A stretch of DNA of 64,000 nucleotides from Pseudomonas neuropathica (GTDB lineage: Bacteria > Pseudomonadota > Gammaproteobacteria > Pseudomonadales > Pseudomonadaceae). The notes beneath the pieces were generated by a model. That model had not been told where the DNA came from and ran no database searches. It saw only the letters and a list, made by a program, of their open reading frames with translations. The stretch is taken from the NCBI RefSeq assembly GCF_015461835.1, contig NZ_JACOPX010000019.1, positions 62,001 to 126,000 on the forward strand, written 5' to 3'. A program made the position numbers and the translations under genes. Shown in pieces: positions 8,355-17,448 of this stretch; the stretch's first letter is position 1, and each line of letters begins with the position of its first letter.

Positions 8355-8528
8355 CCCCTCACCCTAGCCCTCTCCCAGAGGGAGAGGGGACTGACCGAGG
8401 TGTCTTTCGCTATGCACCGACCTGAGAGATCGAGTCGATTATGGATTCGGTACAGCAACATCACGTCGGCGTATCTCCCCAATATCCCCGAATCGGCCCC
8501 CTCTCCCTCTGGGAGAGGGCTGGGAGGG
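8355..8528. repeat. Composite palindromic element, family D copy 2 (about 174 bp)
   Basis: It has the same terminal blocks as copy 1: CCCTCACCCTAGCCCTCTCCC at the left and CCCTCTCCC...GGGAGAGGGCTGGG at the right. The interior differs and contains CGAGTCGATTATGGATTCGG. Like copy 1, it lies just after a stop codon, in the gap between convergent genes. Confidence 0.8.
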
Positions 8529-8545
8529 CGGCGTTCCGATGAGGG

Positions 8546-9511
8546 TCAAACCATCGCCGCAAAATTCAGCCGAAACTGCTGCGGCGTCACCCCCAGCCGC
8601 CGGTTAAACACCCCGCGCATATGTTGCGCATCGCGAAACCCGCACTGATACGCCACAGTCTTCAACGGCGCCGCCGTGCTTTCCAGCATCACCCGCGCCG
8701 CATCCACCCGCGCCCGCTCGACGAACTCCGCCGGGGTGACTTTGGCTTCCCGGGCAAACACCCGCGAGAAATTGCGCGCACTCATGTTCGCCGCATTGGC
8801 CAGATCGGCAATCGTCAGATCGCCCGTGAGATTGGCCAGCACATACAACTGCACCATCGCCACCGCCGAGGTCGGCTCCGCGTGCGGTGTGAGGAACGGG
8901 CTGAACTGTGACTGCCCACCGGAACGCTGGGTGAACACCACCAGCCGCTTGGCCACGCTCAACGCCACCTCAGCGCCGTGATCCCGCGCCAGCAGGTACA
9001 GCGACAGATCGATTCCCGCCGTGACCCCGGCCGAGGTGTAGAGCGTGTCGTCCTCGACATACAAGCGATCAGCTTCGACCTGCGTTGTCGGACACAACTG
9101 CGCCAACGCCTCGGCATCGTTCCAGTGCGTGGTGACGGTGCGCGCCTCCAGCAATCCGGCCCGCGCCAGCATAAACGCGCCGTTGCAGATTGAGCCGAAA
9201 CGCTGTGCCCGTGCGCAGGCCCCGCGCAGCCAACCGTCGAACGTCGCGCCGAAATCCATGAAGGGCAGTTGCGGCCCACCAGCGACCAGCAGCAGGTCGT
9301 AGACGTCGAGTGCTTCGCTGAAATGCCGATGGGCATTCAGGGTCAAACCGTTGGAACAGGCCATCGGCCCGTGCTCGACGCCGATTACTTCGAGCCGATA
9401 GTGATCCTCGGGCGCCAGGAATCGATTAGCCTCGGCGAACACATCCATCGGGCCGCTGACGTCCAGCGACTGCACGCCGGGGAACACGACGATGGCGACG
9501 GTTTTGCTCAT
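8546..9511 (-). CDS. GlxA-family AraC-type regulator with DJ-1/PfpI domain
   Basis: This 321-residue regulator starts at ATG 9511 (MSKTVAIVVFPG). The longer open frame upstream has no sign of a conserved N-terminus. Residues 1 to about 180 form a DJ-1/PfpI (class I glutamine-amidotransferase-like) sensor domain with a nucleophile-elbow-like GSICNGAFMLA stretch. The last 100 residues form a double helix-turn-helix AraC DNA-binding domain (TIADLANAANMSARNFSRVF, then VAYQCGFRDAQHMRGVFNRR). Relatives respond to small nitrogen metabolites. It is divergent from the HD-domain gene across 154 bp, making that gene its most likely target. Confidence 0.9.
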   Translation of the reverse strand: MSKTVAIVVFPGVQSLDVSGPMDVFAEANRFLAPEDHYRLEVIGVEHGPMACSNGLTLNAHRHFSEALDVYDLLLVAGGPQLPFMDFGATFDGWLRGACARAQRFGSICNGAFMLARAGLLEARTVTTHWNDAEALAQLCPTTQVEADRLYVEDDTLYTSAGVTAGIDLSLYLLARDHGAEVALSVAKRLVVFTQRSGGQSQFSPFLTPHAEPTSAVAMVQLYVLANLTGDLTIADLANAANMSARNFSRVFAREAKVTPAEFVERARVDAARVMLESTAAPLKTVAYQCGFRDAQHMRGVFNRRLGVTPQQFRLNFAAMV

Positions 9512-9665
9512 GGCTGTGAGGCTCCTTTTTGGTCTCTGAGCCGAGTTGGCACGATTCACAGGTGGATTGGCAAGGATCGCAGCCATGCATCGATTGTTCG
9601 CTTCCAGCGCCGGGAACAGACTTTCCTCATCAGCGCCACGACGGCGTTCACTGAGGAAACTCCCC

Positions 9666-10307
9666 ATGAGCACGACCATTGCCGGCATCAAAATCCCTGA
9701 CAGCGCCCTCGCCCGGGCCACCACCGAGTACATCCGCGACATCGAGTCCGACCTGCTCTACCACCACTCGCGTCGGGTCTTTCTGTTCGGCGCGTTGAGC
9801 GGCGAGCGCCAGCAACTGGCTTACAACCCGGAGCTGCTGTACGTCGGCGCAATGTTCCATGACCTCGGTCTGGTCGAAGGTCACCGCAGTGATGATGAGC
9901 GCTTCGAAGTGGACGGTGCCAACGCAGCGGCGGCGTTTCTCAAACCGTACGGGTTGAGCGATGACGACATCGAGCAGGTCTGGCTGTCGATTGCCCTGCA
10001 CACCACGCCGGGCGTGCCCAAGCATCTGCGTCCAACCGTGGCGCTGGTGACCGCTGGTGTGGAAATGGACGTGCTGGGTATGGATTACGCGGCGTTCAGC
10101 ACCGTGCAGCGTGAAGCGGTGGTGCATGCGCACCCGCGTGGGGAAGGCTTCAAGGAATGCATCATCTGCGCGTTTGCCGATGGCTTGCGGCATCGTCCGC
10201 AGACGACGTTTGGCAATGTGAAGACGGATGTGCTGAAGGATCAGCAGCCGGGGTTCAAGCCGATGAACTTTGTTGAAGTCATCCGCCAATCTCCGTGGAC
10301 TGCGTAA
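9666..10307 (+). CDS. HD domain protein, cyanamide-hydratase-like
   Basis: This 213-residue HD-superfamily metal hydrolase has histidines at H33/H34 (LYHHSRRVF), the H65-D66 pair (AMFHDLGLVEGH) and H112 (ALHTTPG). The pattern HHSRR followed by FHDLG resembles the fungal cyanamide hydratase group more than nucleotide phosphohydrolases; the substrate is inferred from this resemblance only. The start at 9666 has AGGAAA at 9653-9658. It is monocistronic and divergent from the GlxA-type regulator, suggesting an inducible small-molecule detoxification or assimilation step. Confidence 0.82.
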   Translation: MSTTIAGIKIPDSALARATTEYIRDIESDLLYHHSRRVFLFGALSGERQQLAYNPELLYVGAMFHDLGLVEGHRSDDERFEVDGANAAAAFLKPYGLSDDDIEQVWLSIALHTTPGVPKHLRPTVALVTAGVEMDVLGMDYAAFSTVQREAVVHAHPRGEGFKECIICAFADGLRHRPQTTFGNVKTDVLKDQQPGFKPMNFVEVIRQSPWTA

Positions 10308-10313
10308 ATCCCC

Positions 10314-10402
10314 TGTAGGAGTGAGCCTGCTCGCGATGGCGTCCTGTCAGTTGGAAATTTCCTGACTGACACTCCGCTATCGCGAGCAGGCTCACTCCTA
10401 CA
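10314..10402. repeat. REP doublet, family B (copy 1)
   Basis: Inverted copies of TGTAGGAGTGAGCCTGCTCG (extending to CGATGGCG or CGATAGCG) lie at 10314-10341 and 10375-10402, between the convergent HD-domain gene and spuH. Confidence 0.9.
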
Positions 10403-10410
10403 GTTTGAAT

Positions 10411-10440
10411 TGGGTTGGCCTCGAGAATGAGGCCAACCCA
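10411..10440. terminator. Long hairpin after spuH (probable terminator)
   Basis: A perfect 12-bp stem (TGGGTTGGCCTC at 10411-10422 with its complement at 10429-10440) encloses a 6-base loop, 7 bp past the spuH stop. The T-run on the minus strand is weak, so termination strength is uncertain; it could also protect the 3' end of the mRNA. Confidence 0.6.
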
Positions 10441-10447
10441 TTAGTGC

Positions 10448-11338
10448 TTACGCCGCTTCCGGCGCCGGGGCGCGACGCACGTCCGGCTGCTTCCACGAAT
10501 CGGCTGCGCTTTCTTCGATGGCTTGCTGGATGGCTTTCTTGCGCGCTTCTTCGGCACGGCGGCTGAAGAACCAGACCATGAAGGTCACGATCGACACCGC
10601 CAGCAGAATCAGACTGGCCACCGCGTTGATCTCGGGCTTCACGCCCAGACGCACCGCCGAGAACACTTCCATCGGCAGGGTCGTCGACCCCGGACCCGAG
10701 ACGAAGCTCGCCAGCACCAGATCATCCAGCGACAGCGCGAACGACATCATGCCGCCCGCCGCCAGCGACGGCGCGATCATCGGGATGGTGATCAGGAAGA
10801 ACACCTTCCACGGCCGTGCACCGAGGTCCATGGCCGCTTCTTCGATCGACAGGTCCAGCTCACGCAGACGCGCCGACACCACCACCGCCACATACGCCGC
10901 ACAGAATGTGGTGTGGGCGATCCAGATGGTGACGATGCCACGTTCCTGCGGCCAGCCGATCATCTGCGCCATGGCCACGAACAGCAGCAACAGCGACAGA
11001 CCGGTGATCACTTCCGGCATCACCAACGGCGCTGTGACCAGACCGCCGAACAGCGTGCGACCCTTGAAGCGGGTGATACGGGTCAGCACGAACGCTGCCA
11101 GCGTACCCAGCGCCACCGCGGCGACCGCGGTGTAGCAGGCGATTTCCAGCGAGCGCAGCACCGAGCCCATCAGTTGCGTGTTGTCGAGCAGGCCGACGTA
11201 CCACTTGATCGACCAGCCGCCCCACACCGTCACCAGTTTCGAGGCGTTGAACGAGTAGATCACCAGGATCAGCATCGGCAGGTAGATAAACAACAAACCC
11301 AGGACCAGCATCAGGCTGGAGAAACGGAAGCGCTTCAT
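10448..11338 (-). CDS. spuH: Polyamine ABC transporter permease
   Basis: This 296-residue inner-membrane subunit is of the PotC/PotI type and forms the polyamine channel with SpuG. About six hydrophobic segments are visible. The EAA loop reads EEAAMDLGARPWKVFFLITIP near residue 165. The charged C-terminal tail (RRAEEARKKAIQQAIEES) is longer than in many family members. It overlaps spuG by 4 bp (ATGA), so the two are translationally coupled. It is the last gene of the operon, followed by a strong hairpin and a REP doublet. Confidence 0.93.
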   Translation of the reverse strand: MKRFRFSSLMLVLGLLFIYLPMLILVIYSFNASKLVTVWGGWSIKWYVGLLDNTQLMGSVLRSLEIACYTAVAAVALGTLAAFVLTRITRFKGRTLFGGLVTAPLVMPEVITGLSLLLLFVAMAQMIGWPQERGIVTIWIAHTTFCAAYVAVVVSARLRELDLSIEEAAMDLGARPWKVFFLITIPMIAPSLAAGGMMSFALSLDDLVLASFVSGPGSTTLPMEVFSAVRLGVKPEINAVASLILLAVSIVTFMVWFFSRRAEEARKKAIQQAIEESAADSWKQPDVRRAPAPEAA

Positions 11339-12255
11339 TCTTTACCCTCCATTTCCTTGGCCTGACTGCGGTTGAACAGAATGATCGGCACAATCAGGAT
11401 CGCCAGCATCACCACCGCCAGCGCGGACGCCACCGGCCAGTCACGGTTATTGAAGAACTCTTGCCAGAGCACTTTACCGATCATCAGGGTTTCCGGACCG
11501 CCAAGCAGTTCCGGGATCACGAACTCACCGACCACCGGGATGAACACCAGCATGCAGCCGGCAATGATCCCGTTCTTGGACAGTGGAATGGTGATTTTCC
11601 AGAAGCTGTTGAAGGTGCTCGAACCGAGGTCGGAAGCGGCTTCCAGCAGGCTGTGATCGTGCTTCACCAGGTTGGCGTACAGCGGCAGGATCATGAACGG
11701 CAGGTACGAATAAACAACACCGATGTACACCGCAAGGTTGGTGTTGAGGATCTGCAGCGGCTCGTCGATGAAGCCCATGCTCATCAGGAAACCATTGAGC
11801 AAACCGTTGTTGCTGAGGATGCCCATCCACGCGTAAACGCGGATCAGGATCGCGGTCCAGGTCGGCATCATGATCAGCAATACCAACACCGTTTGCATTT
11901 CTTTACGGGCGGTGGCGATAGCGTAGGCCATCGGGTAGCCGATCAGCAGACAGAGGACGGTGCTGATGAACGCCATCTTCAACGAGCCGAGGTAAGCGGC
12001 GATGTACAACTCGTCGCCCGCCAGCATCGCGTAGTTGCCCAGGTTCAGCAGCAGTTGCAGCTTCTGCTCGGCGTACGTGTAAATCTCGGTGTACGGCGGA
12101 ATGGCCACGTCGGCTTCGGCGAAGCTGATCTTCAGGACGATGAAGAACGGCAACATGAAGAACAGAAACAGCCAGATGAACGGAACCCCGATGACCAGTT
12201 GCCGGCCATTGGGGATTATTCGGTTGATGCGACGTTTGAATTTGCGCATGTTCAT
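11335..12255 (-). CDS. spuG: Polyamine ABC transporter permease
   Basis: This 306-residue PotB/PotH-type permease starts at ATG 12255 (MNMRKFKRR), which overlaps the spuF stop by 4 bp; the extra upstream codons of the longer open frame lie inside spuF. It has a basic N-terminus, a first membrane segment (VIGVPFIWLFLFFMLPFFIVL), about six segments in all and an EAA-type loop (LLEAASDLGSSTFNSFWKITIPLS). It pairs with SpuH. Overlaps at both ends show tight stoichiometric coupling with the ATPase and the second permease. Confidence 0.93.
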   Translation of the reverse strand: MNMRKFKRRINRIIPNGRQLVIGVPFIWLFLFFMLPFFIVLKISFAEADVAIPPYTEIYTYAEQKLQLLLNLGNYAMLAGDELYIAAYLGSLKMAFISTVLCLLIGYPMAYAIATARKEMQTVLVLLIMMPTWTAILIRVYAWMGILSNNGLLNGFLMSMGFIDEPLQILNTNLAVYIGVVYSYLPFMILPLYANLVKHDHSLLEAASDLGSSTFNSFWKITIPLSKNGIIAGCMLVFIPVVGEFVIPELLGGPETLMIGKVLWQEFFNNRDWPVASALAVVMLAILIVPIILFNRSQAKEMEGKE

Positions 12256-13394
12256 GAGCGGAGTACCACGCCGCTGTCGTCTTCCCACCACACGTAGACC
12301 TGATCACCCCAGGTCGGACGCGCGCCGCGACGTTCAGCGTTGGCCACAAACGACTGCACCAGTTTGCCGCTCGGCAATTCGACGTAGAACACCGAGTGAC
12401 CGCCAAGGTAGGCGATGTCGTGGACCTTGCCGCTCGACCAGTTGTATTCGCAGGTCGGTTGATCGGCGGTGACCAGCAGCTTCTCCGGACGGATCGCGTA
12501 GGTGACGGACTTGTCCTGCACCGAGGTGCTGATGCCGTGGCCGACGTAGATCTGCCGGTCGAGGTCTTTGCAGGTGATGGTCGCGTGGCCTTCGGCATCG
12601 TCGATCACTTCGCCTTCGAAGATGTTGACGTTACCGATGAATTCGCAGACCAGACGGCTGGTCGGGGTTTCGTAGATGTCGATCGGGCTGCCGATCTGGG
12701 CGATCCAGCCCAGGTGCATGATCGCGATGCGCTCGGCCATGGTCATGGCCTCTTCCTGGTCGTGGGTCACCATCACGCAAGTCACGCCGACGCGCTCGAT
12801 GATCTCGACCAGTTCCAACTGCATCTGCGAACGCAGTTTCTTGTCGAGTGCGCCCATCGGCTCATCAAGTAACAGCAGCTTCGGTCGCTTGGCCAGCGAA
12901 CGCGCCAGCGCCACACGCTGACGCTGACCGCCAGACAGTTGATGCGGCTTACGTTTGGCGTACTGACTCATCTGCACCAGCTTGAGCATCTCGGCCACGC
13001 GGGCATCAACTTCAGCCGTCGGGATCTTGTCCTGCTTAAGGCCGAAGGCGATGTTCTGCGCCACGGTCATGTGCGGGAACAAGGCGTACGACTGGAACAT
13101 CATGTTGATCGGACGTTCGTACGGCGGCATGTCGGTGATGTCGACGCCGTCGAGAAAAATGCGCCCCTCCGTGGGCCGTTCGAACCCTGCCAGCATCCGC
13201 AGCAGAGTGGATTTGCCCGATCCCGAACCGCCGAGCAGGGCGAAAATTTCGCCTTTCTTGATTTCCAGGGACACATCGTCCACGGCAATCGTCTCGTCGA
13301 ACTTCTTCGTGACCCGGTCGATTTTGACCAACACCTGTTTCGGTGTCTGGTCGCCCTCGAGGGCTTTCTTATAGGCGCCGGAGGCAACTGCCAT
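12252..13394 (-). CDS. spuF: Polyamine ABC transporter ATP-binding protein
   Basis: This 380-residue ATPase powers polyamine import. Walker A is GGSGSGKS (residues 55-62), the signature is LSGGQRQRVALARSLA, Walker B is LLLLDEPMGALD, and the switch histidine is in VTHDQEEA. The C-terminal 110 residues form a TOBE/OB-type regulatory domain (YAIRPEKLLV), as in PotA/PotG. It lies 67 bp after spuE and overlaps spuG by 4 bp. Confidence 0.94.
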   Translation of the reverse strand: MAVASGAYKKALEGDQTPKQVLVKIDRVTKKFDETIAVDDVSLEIKKGEIFALLGGSGSGKSTLLRMLAGFERPTEGRIFLDGVDITDMPPYERPINMMFQSYALFPHMTVAQNIAFGLKQDKIPTAEVDARVAEMLKLVQMSQYAKRKPHQLSGGQRQRVALARSLAKRPKLLLLDEPMGALDKKLRSQMQLELVEIIERVGVTCVMVTHDQEEAMTMAERIAIMHLGWIAQIGSPIDIYETPTSRLVCEFIGNVNIFEGEVIDDAEGHATITCKDLDRQIYVGHGISTSVQDKSVTYAIRPEKLLVTADQPTCEYNWSSGKVHDIAYLGGHSVFYVELPSGKLVQSFVANAERRGARPTWGDQVYVWWEDDSGVVLRS

Positions 13395-13461
13395 TTACGA
13401 AACTCCCAGAAAAAAACAATGCAGTTCGCCCAATGCAGACGAACCCAGGATAGTTTGTGCC

Positions 13462-14559
13462 TTACTTGCCCGACTTGACCTTGGTCCAGCTGCGGGTCAT
13501 CAAACGTTGAATATTGGGCGGCAACTCGGTCGACACGTAGGTCTTGTCGAGTACTGCTTGCGGTGGATAAACCGCTTCATCGGTGCGAATGGACTGTTCC
13601 ATCAGCTTGTCCGAACCCGGGTTGGGGTTGGCGTAACCGACGTAATCACTGACCTGGGCAATCACCTCAGGTTTCAGCAAATAGTTGATAAAGGCGTGGG
13701 CTTCTTTGACGTTGGACGAATCCTTCGGAATCGCCAGCATGTCGAACCACAGCGCGCCGCCTTCTTTCGGGATCGAGTAGGCGATGTTCACGCCCTTCTT
13801 GGCTTCCTCGGCGCGGTGCTTGGCCTGGAAGATGTCCCCGGAGAAACCGATGGCCACGCAGATATCGCCGTTGGCCAGGTCGCCGATGTACTTGGACGAG
13901 TGGAAATAGGTCACGTACGGACGCACGGCGAGCAATTTGGCCGTGGCCTTTTCGTAGTCCTTGGTGTTGGTGCTGTTGGCGTTCAGGCCCATGTAGTTGA
14001 GCACGGTCGGCATCATTTCATCGGCCGAATCGAGGAACGCGACGCCGCAGCTGTGCAGTTTCTTGATGTTCTCGGGTTCGAACAGCACGCTCCAGGAATC
14101 GATCTTGTCGATACCGAGCACTGCCTTGACCTTGTCGACGTTGTAACCGATGCCGTTGGTGCCCCACAGGTACGGCACGGCGTACAGGTTGCCCGGATCG
14201 TTTTGCTCCAGACGCTTGAGCAGCACCGGGTCGAGGTTGGCATAGTTGGGCAGCTGCGACTTGTCGAGTTTCTGGAACGCGCCCGCCTTGATCTGCTTGC
14301 CGAGGAAGTGGTTCGACGGCACGACCACGTCGTAACCGGTACGCCCGGCCAGCAGCTTGCCTTCCAGGGTTTCGTTGGAGTCGAAGACGTCGTAGACCGG
14401 TTTGATCCCGGTTTCTTTCTGGAAATCGGCCAGCGTGGTCTCGCCGATGTAATCGGACCAGTTATAAATATGTACCGTACCGGCGGCCTGGGCTCCGACG
14501 GCGATCGTCAGGCCGGCAGTGGCCAGCAGGGCTTTGCGCAAAGAAGAAAAAATAGGCAA
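13462..14559 (-). CDS. spuE: Polyamine-binding periplasmic protein (spermidine-preferential by position)
   Basis: This is a 365-residue PotD/PotF-type binding protein. No ATG fits: the frame upstream of LPIFSSLRKALLATAGL is not conserved, so I use TTG 14559, which has AGAGGA a few bases before it and gives the usual family length. A signal peptide ends at VGAQA. The mature chain begins VHIYNWSDYIG, the hallmark of the family, and contains PSNHFLGKQIKAG, WGTNGIGYN and FHSSKYIGDL. Second place in the pair matches SpuE, the spermidine receptor of PAO1; SpuD and SpuE specificities were not deduced from residues here. A 187-bp leader separates it from spuD. Confidence 0.9.
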   Translation of the reverse strand: MPIFSSLRKALLATAGLTIAVGAQAAGTVHIYNWSDYIGETTLADFQKETGIKPVYDVFDSNETLEGKLLAGRTGYDVVVPSNHFLGKQIKAGAFQKLDKSQLPNYANLDPVLLKRLEQNDPGNLYAVPYLWGTNGIGYNVDKVKAVLGIDKIDSWSVLFEPENIKKLHSCGVAFLDSADEMMPTVLNYMGLNANSTNTKDYEKATAKLLAVRPYVTYFHSSKYIGDLANGDICVAIGFSGDIFQAKHRAEEAKKGVNIAYSIPKEGGALWFDMLAIPKDSSNVKEAHAFINYLLKPEVIAQVSDYVGYANPNPGSDKLMEQSIRTDEAVYPPQAVLDKTYVSTELPPNIQRLMTRSWTKVKSGK

Positions 14560-14696
14560 GTGGAGGTCCTCTAAATTAGTTGGGCCCAAGTTGCCCCGCA
14601 CTGCATGACAGCCATGGCTGCCCGGCAACAAAACCGGCGCGCAACTTACCCTCGAAAAACCGTTCCTGCAAAACTTCCTGTCATTTAATTAATCCA

Positions 14697-14724
14697 CTGG
14701 CCGCCTTCGCGGGGACGACGGCCA
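14697..14724 (-). promoter_or_regulatory. Intercistronic hairpin between spuD and spuE
   Basis: Within the 187-bp gap, CTGGCCG at 14697-14703 pairs with CGGCCAG at 14718-14724, about 22 bp past the spuD stop. An AT-rich stretch (TTAATTAAAT) follows on the transcript. It may partly terminate transcription or stabilise the spuD message so that the binding protein is made in excess. Confidence 0.5.
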
Positions 14725-14746
14725 GCGGTTGTCGCTTAAAACCGGC

Positions 14747-15856
14747 TTATTTACCGGATTTGATCTTGGTCCAGCTGCGGGTCATTTCACGCTGGGTCGC
14801 GGCCGGCAAGTCGGCGATCGCATACAACTTGGCCTGCACGTCGGCTGGCGGGTAGATGCCTGGATCGCTGGTGATGTCTTTTTCCACCAGTGCGGTTGCA
14901 GCGGCGTTACCGTTCGGGAAACGTACGGCGTTGGTGATGCCGGCCATGACTTCAGGCTTCTGCAGGAAGGTCATGAACTTGTAGGCGCCTTCAACGTTTT
15001 CGGCATCTTTAGGGATGGCGACCATGTCGAAGAAGCTGCCCGCGCCTTCTTTCGGAATGGCGTAGCTGACTTTCACCTTGTCACCGGCCTCGGCGGCACG
15101 CGACTTGGCCTGCTGCACGTCACCCGAGTAGCCGACCGCTACGCAGATGTTGCCGTTGGCCAGGTCCGAGATGTACTTGGAGGAGTGGAAGTAGGTGATC
15201 GAAGGACGAATCTTGAGGAACAGTTCCTCGGCTTTCTTGATGTCTTCTTTCTTCTGGCTGTCGGTTGGCAGGCCCAGGTAGTGCAGCGCGACCGGGAGCA
15301 TTTCGGTCGGCGAATCGAGGAAGCTCACGCCGCAGCCCTTGAGTTTGGCGATGTTCTCCGGCTTGAGCAGCACGTCCCACGAATCGATGGTGTCGACGCC
15401 CAGCGCAGCCTTGACCTTCTCCGCGTTGTAACCGATGCCGATCGAGCCCCACATGTACGGGAAGGCGTGCTTGTTGCCCGGGTCGCTGACCGACACGGCC
15501 TTGAGCAGCTCCTGGTTGAGGTTCTTCCAGTTAGGCAGCTTGGACTGGTCCAGCTCCTGGTAAACGCCAGCCTTGATCTGCTTGGCCAGGAAGTTGTTCG
15601 ACGGTACGACCACGTCATAGCCGGACTTGCCCGCGAGCAGTTTGGCTTCCAGGGTTTCGTTACTGTCGAATACGTCGTAGACCACCTTGATCCCCGACTC
15701 TTTCTCGAAGTTGGCGATGGTGTCCGGCGCGATGTAATCGGACCAGTTGTAGACGTGCAGTACTTTGTCGTCCGCGTGAACCGCACCCGCCATCATGCCC
15801 GCCACGGACAGCGCGAGAAGTGTCTTGCCAGCAAGCTTTTTACCTAATGCCTTCAT
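14747..15856 (-). CDS. spuD: Polyamine-binding periplasmic protein (putrescine-preferential by position)
   Basis: This 369-residue protein has a signal peptide (MKALGKKLAGKTLLALSVAG, cleavage near AVHADD) and the PotF-type mature chain: VLHVYNWSDYIAPDTI, PSNNFLAKQIKAG, WGSIGIGYNAEKVK, FHSSKYISDLANG. It is clearly paralogous to the adjacent spuE product, with matching blocks throughout. It delivers polyamines to SpuFGH. GGAG stands just upstream of ATG 15856. A 171-bp leader with its own hairpin separates it from spuC, suggesting that the binding proteins are expressed at a different level from the enzymes. Confidence 0.93.
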   Translation of the reverse strand: MKALGKKLAGKTLLALSVAGMMAGAVHADDKVLHVYNWSDYIAPDTIANFEKESGIKVVYDVFDSNETLEAKLLAGKSGYDVVVPSNNFLAKQIKAGVYQELDQSKLPNWKNLNQELLKAVSVSDPGNKHAFPYMWGSIGIGYNAEKVKAALGVDTIDSWDVLLKPENIAKLKGCGVSFLDSPTEMLPVALHYLGLPTDSQKKEDIKKAEELFLKIRPSITYFHSSKYISDLANGNICVAVGYSGDVQQAKSRAAEAGDKVKVSYAIPKEGAGSFFDMVAIPKDAENVEGAYKFMTFLQKPEVMAGITNAVRFPNGNAAATALVEKDITSDPGIYPPADVQAKLYAIADLPAATQREMTRSWTKIKSGK

Positions 15857-15949
15857 GCGTCATGCTCCAAATTTTTCTTTTTTGAACCACTTTGTTCAGC
15901 GGCCGAACCCGGACAACTGGAACCGCGGTTAGTCTGGCAAGATCCGAGG

Positions 15950-15970
15950 CGGTCTTTCAAGAAAAGACCG
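15950..15970 (-). promoter_or_regulatory. Hairpin in the spuC-spuD leader
   Basis: A perfect 8-bp stem (CGGTCTTT at 15950-15957, AAAGACCG at 15963-15970) closes a 5-base loop about 95 bp upstream of spuD. On the transcript it is not followed by a T-run, so RNA processing or stability is more likely than termination. Confidence 0.45.
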
Positions 15971-16027
15971 GCCTTTCTGACAGCTTTGAGCGAGAGCGCC
16001 GCAGCTCCCCCGCTCAGAGCCTAGCAC

Positions 16028-17392
16028 TTAGCCTTGCAACGCACTGAGGGTCAGGTCCAGACACTTGCGTGCCTTGGTCACCAGCTCATCGATCTCGGCT
16101 TTGCTGATCACCAGCGGCGGCGCGATGATCATGGTGTCGCCCACAGCGCGCATGATCAGGCCATTGTCGAAGCAGAACTGGCGGCAGATCATGCCGACGC
16201 CCTTACCTTCATAACGCTTGCGCGTGGCCTTGTCCTGCACCAGCTCGATCGCGCCCAACAGACCAACCCCGCGAACTTCACCCACCAACGGGTGATCGCT
16301 CAGTTCCCGCAGACGTTTCTGCAAATACGGTGCCGTTTCGTTGCGGGCGTTCTCGATAATTTTTTCGTCGCGCAGAATGCGGATGTTTTCCAGGCCCACC
16401 GCTGCTGCCACCGGGTGACCGGAGTAAGTAAAGCCGTGGTTGAAATCGCCGCCTTCGTTGAGCACCGCAACCACGCTGTCACGGACGATCAGGCCACCCA
16501 TCGGGATGTAGCCGGAGGTCAGGCCTTTGGCGATGGTCATCATGTCGGGTTTGAGGTCGTAGAAATCGCTACCGAACCACTCACCGGTACGGCCGAAACC
16601 ACAAATCACTTCGTCGGCGACGAAGAGGATGTCGTACTTGGCGAGGATTTCCTTGATGCGCGGCCAGTAGGTATCGGGCGGAATGATCACGCCGCCGGCG
16701 CCCTGGATCGGCTCGGCAATAAAGGCACCGACGTTGTCGACGCCGACTTCGAGAATCTTCTCTTCCAGCTGGTTGGCCGCCCAGATGCCGAACTCTTCCG
16801 GGGACATGTCGCCACCCTCGGCGAACCAGTACGGCTGCGCGATGTGGACGATGCCTGGAATCGGCAAATCGCCCTGCTCGTGCATATACGTCATGCCACC
16901 GAGGCTCGCGCCGGCCACGGTCGAACCGTGATAACCGTTCTTGCGGCTGATGATGACTTTCTTGTTCGGCTGGCCTTTGATCGCCCAGTAGTGGCGAACC
17001 ATGCGCAGCATGGTGTCGTTGCCTTCGGAGCCAGAGCCGGTGAAGAACACGTGGTTCATGCCTTCCGGCGCCACGTCGGCAATCGCCTTGGCCAGTTCCA
17101 GTGCCGGCGGGTGCGCGGTCTGGAAGAACAGGTTGTAGTACGGCAGTTCGCGCATCTGTTTGGCGGCCGCGTCGGCCAGCTCATCGCGACCATAACCGAT
17201 GGCCACACACCACAGACCGGCCATGCCGTCGAGAATCTTGTTGCCTTCGCTGTCCCACAGGTAAACGCCCTTGGCGTTGGTAATGATCCGCGGGCCCTTC
17301 TCTTTCAGTTGCTTGAAGTCACTGAACGGGGCCAGGTGGTGATCATTGCTGAGTGCTTGCCACTCGCGGGTTTGCGGGTTGTTGCTGGTCAT
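16028..17392 (-). CDS. spuC: Putrescine-pyruvate aminotransferase
   Basis: This 454-residue class III, PLP-dependent aminotransferase moves an amino group from putrescine (and probably related diamines) to pyruvate, feeding 4-aminobutyrate formation. Visible motifs are TGSGSEGNDTMLR (phosphate binding), FVADEVICGFGRTGEWFG (the PLP-contacting Asp) and MTIAKGLTSGYIPMGG with the Schiff-base lysine. It lies 56 bp downstream of spuB. Length and motifs fit SpuC of PAO1 closely. Confidence 0.93.
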   Translation of the reverse strand: MTSNNPQTREWQALSNDHHLAPFSDFKQLKEKGPRIITNAKGVYLWDSEGNKILDGMAGLWCVAIGYGRDELADAAAKQMRELPYYNLFFQTAHPPALELAKAIADVAPEGMNHVFFTGSGSEGNDTMLRMVRHYWAIKGQPNKKVIISRKNGYHGSTVAGASLGGMTYMHEQGDLPIPGIVHIAQPYWFAEGGDMSPEEFGIWAANQLEEKILEVGVDNVGAFIAEPIQGAGGVIIPPDTYWPRIKEILAKYDILFVADEVICGFGRTGEWFGSDFYDLKPDMMTIAKGLTSGYIPMGGLIVRDSVVAVLNEGGDFNHGFTYSGHPVAAAVGLENIRILRDEKIIENARNETAPYLQKRLRELSDHPLVGEVRGVGLLGAIELVQDKATRKRYEGKGVGMICRQFCFDNGLIMRAVGDTMIIAPPLVISKAEIDELVTKARKCLDLTLSALQG

Positions 17393-17448
17393 GCCAATTC
17401 TCCTTGTTATCGGTGAAGGCGCGGCTGCTGCCAGCCGCGCCCGGCGTA

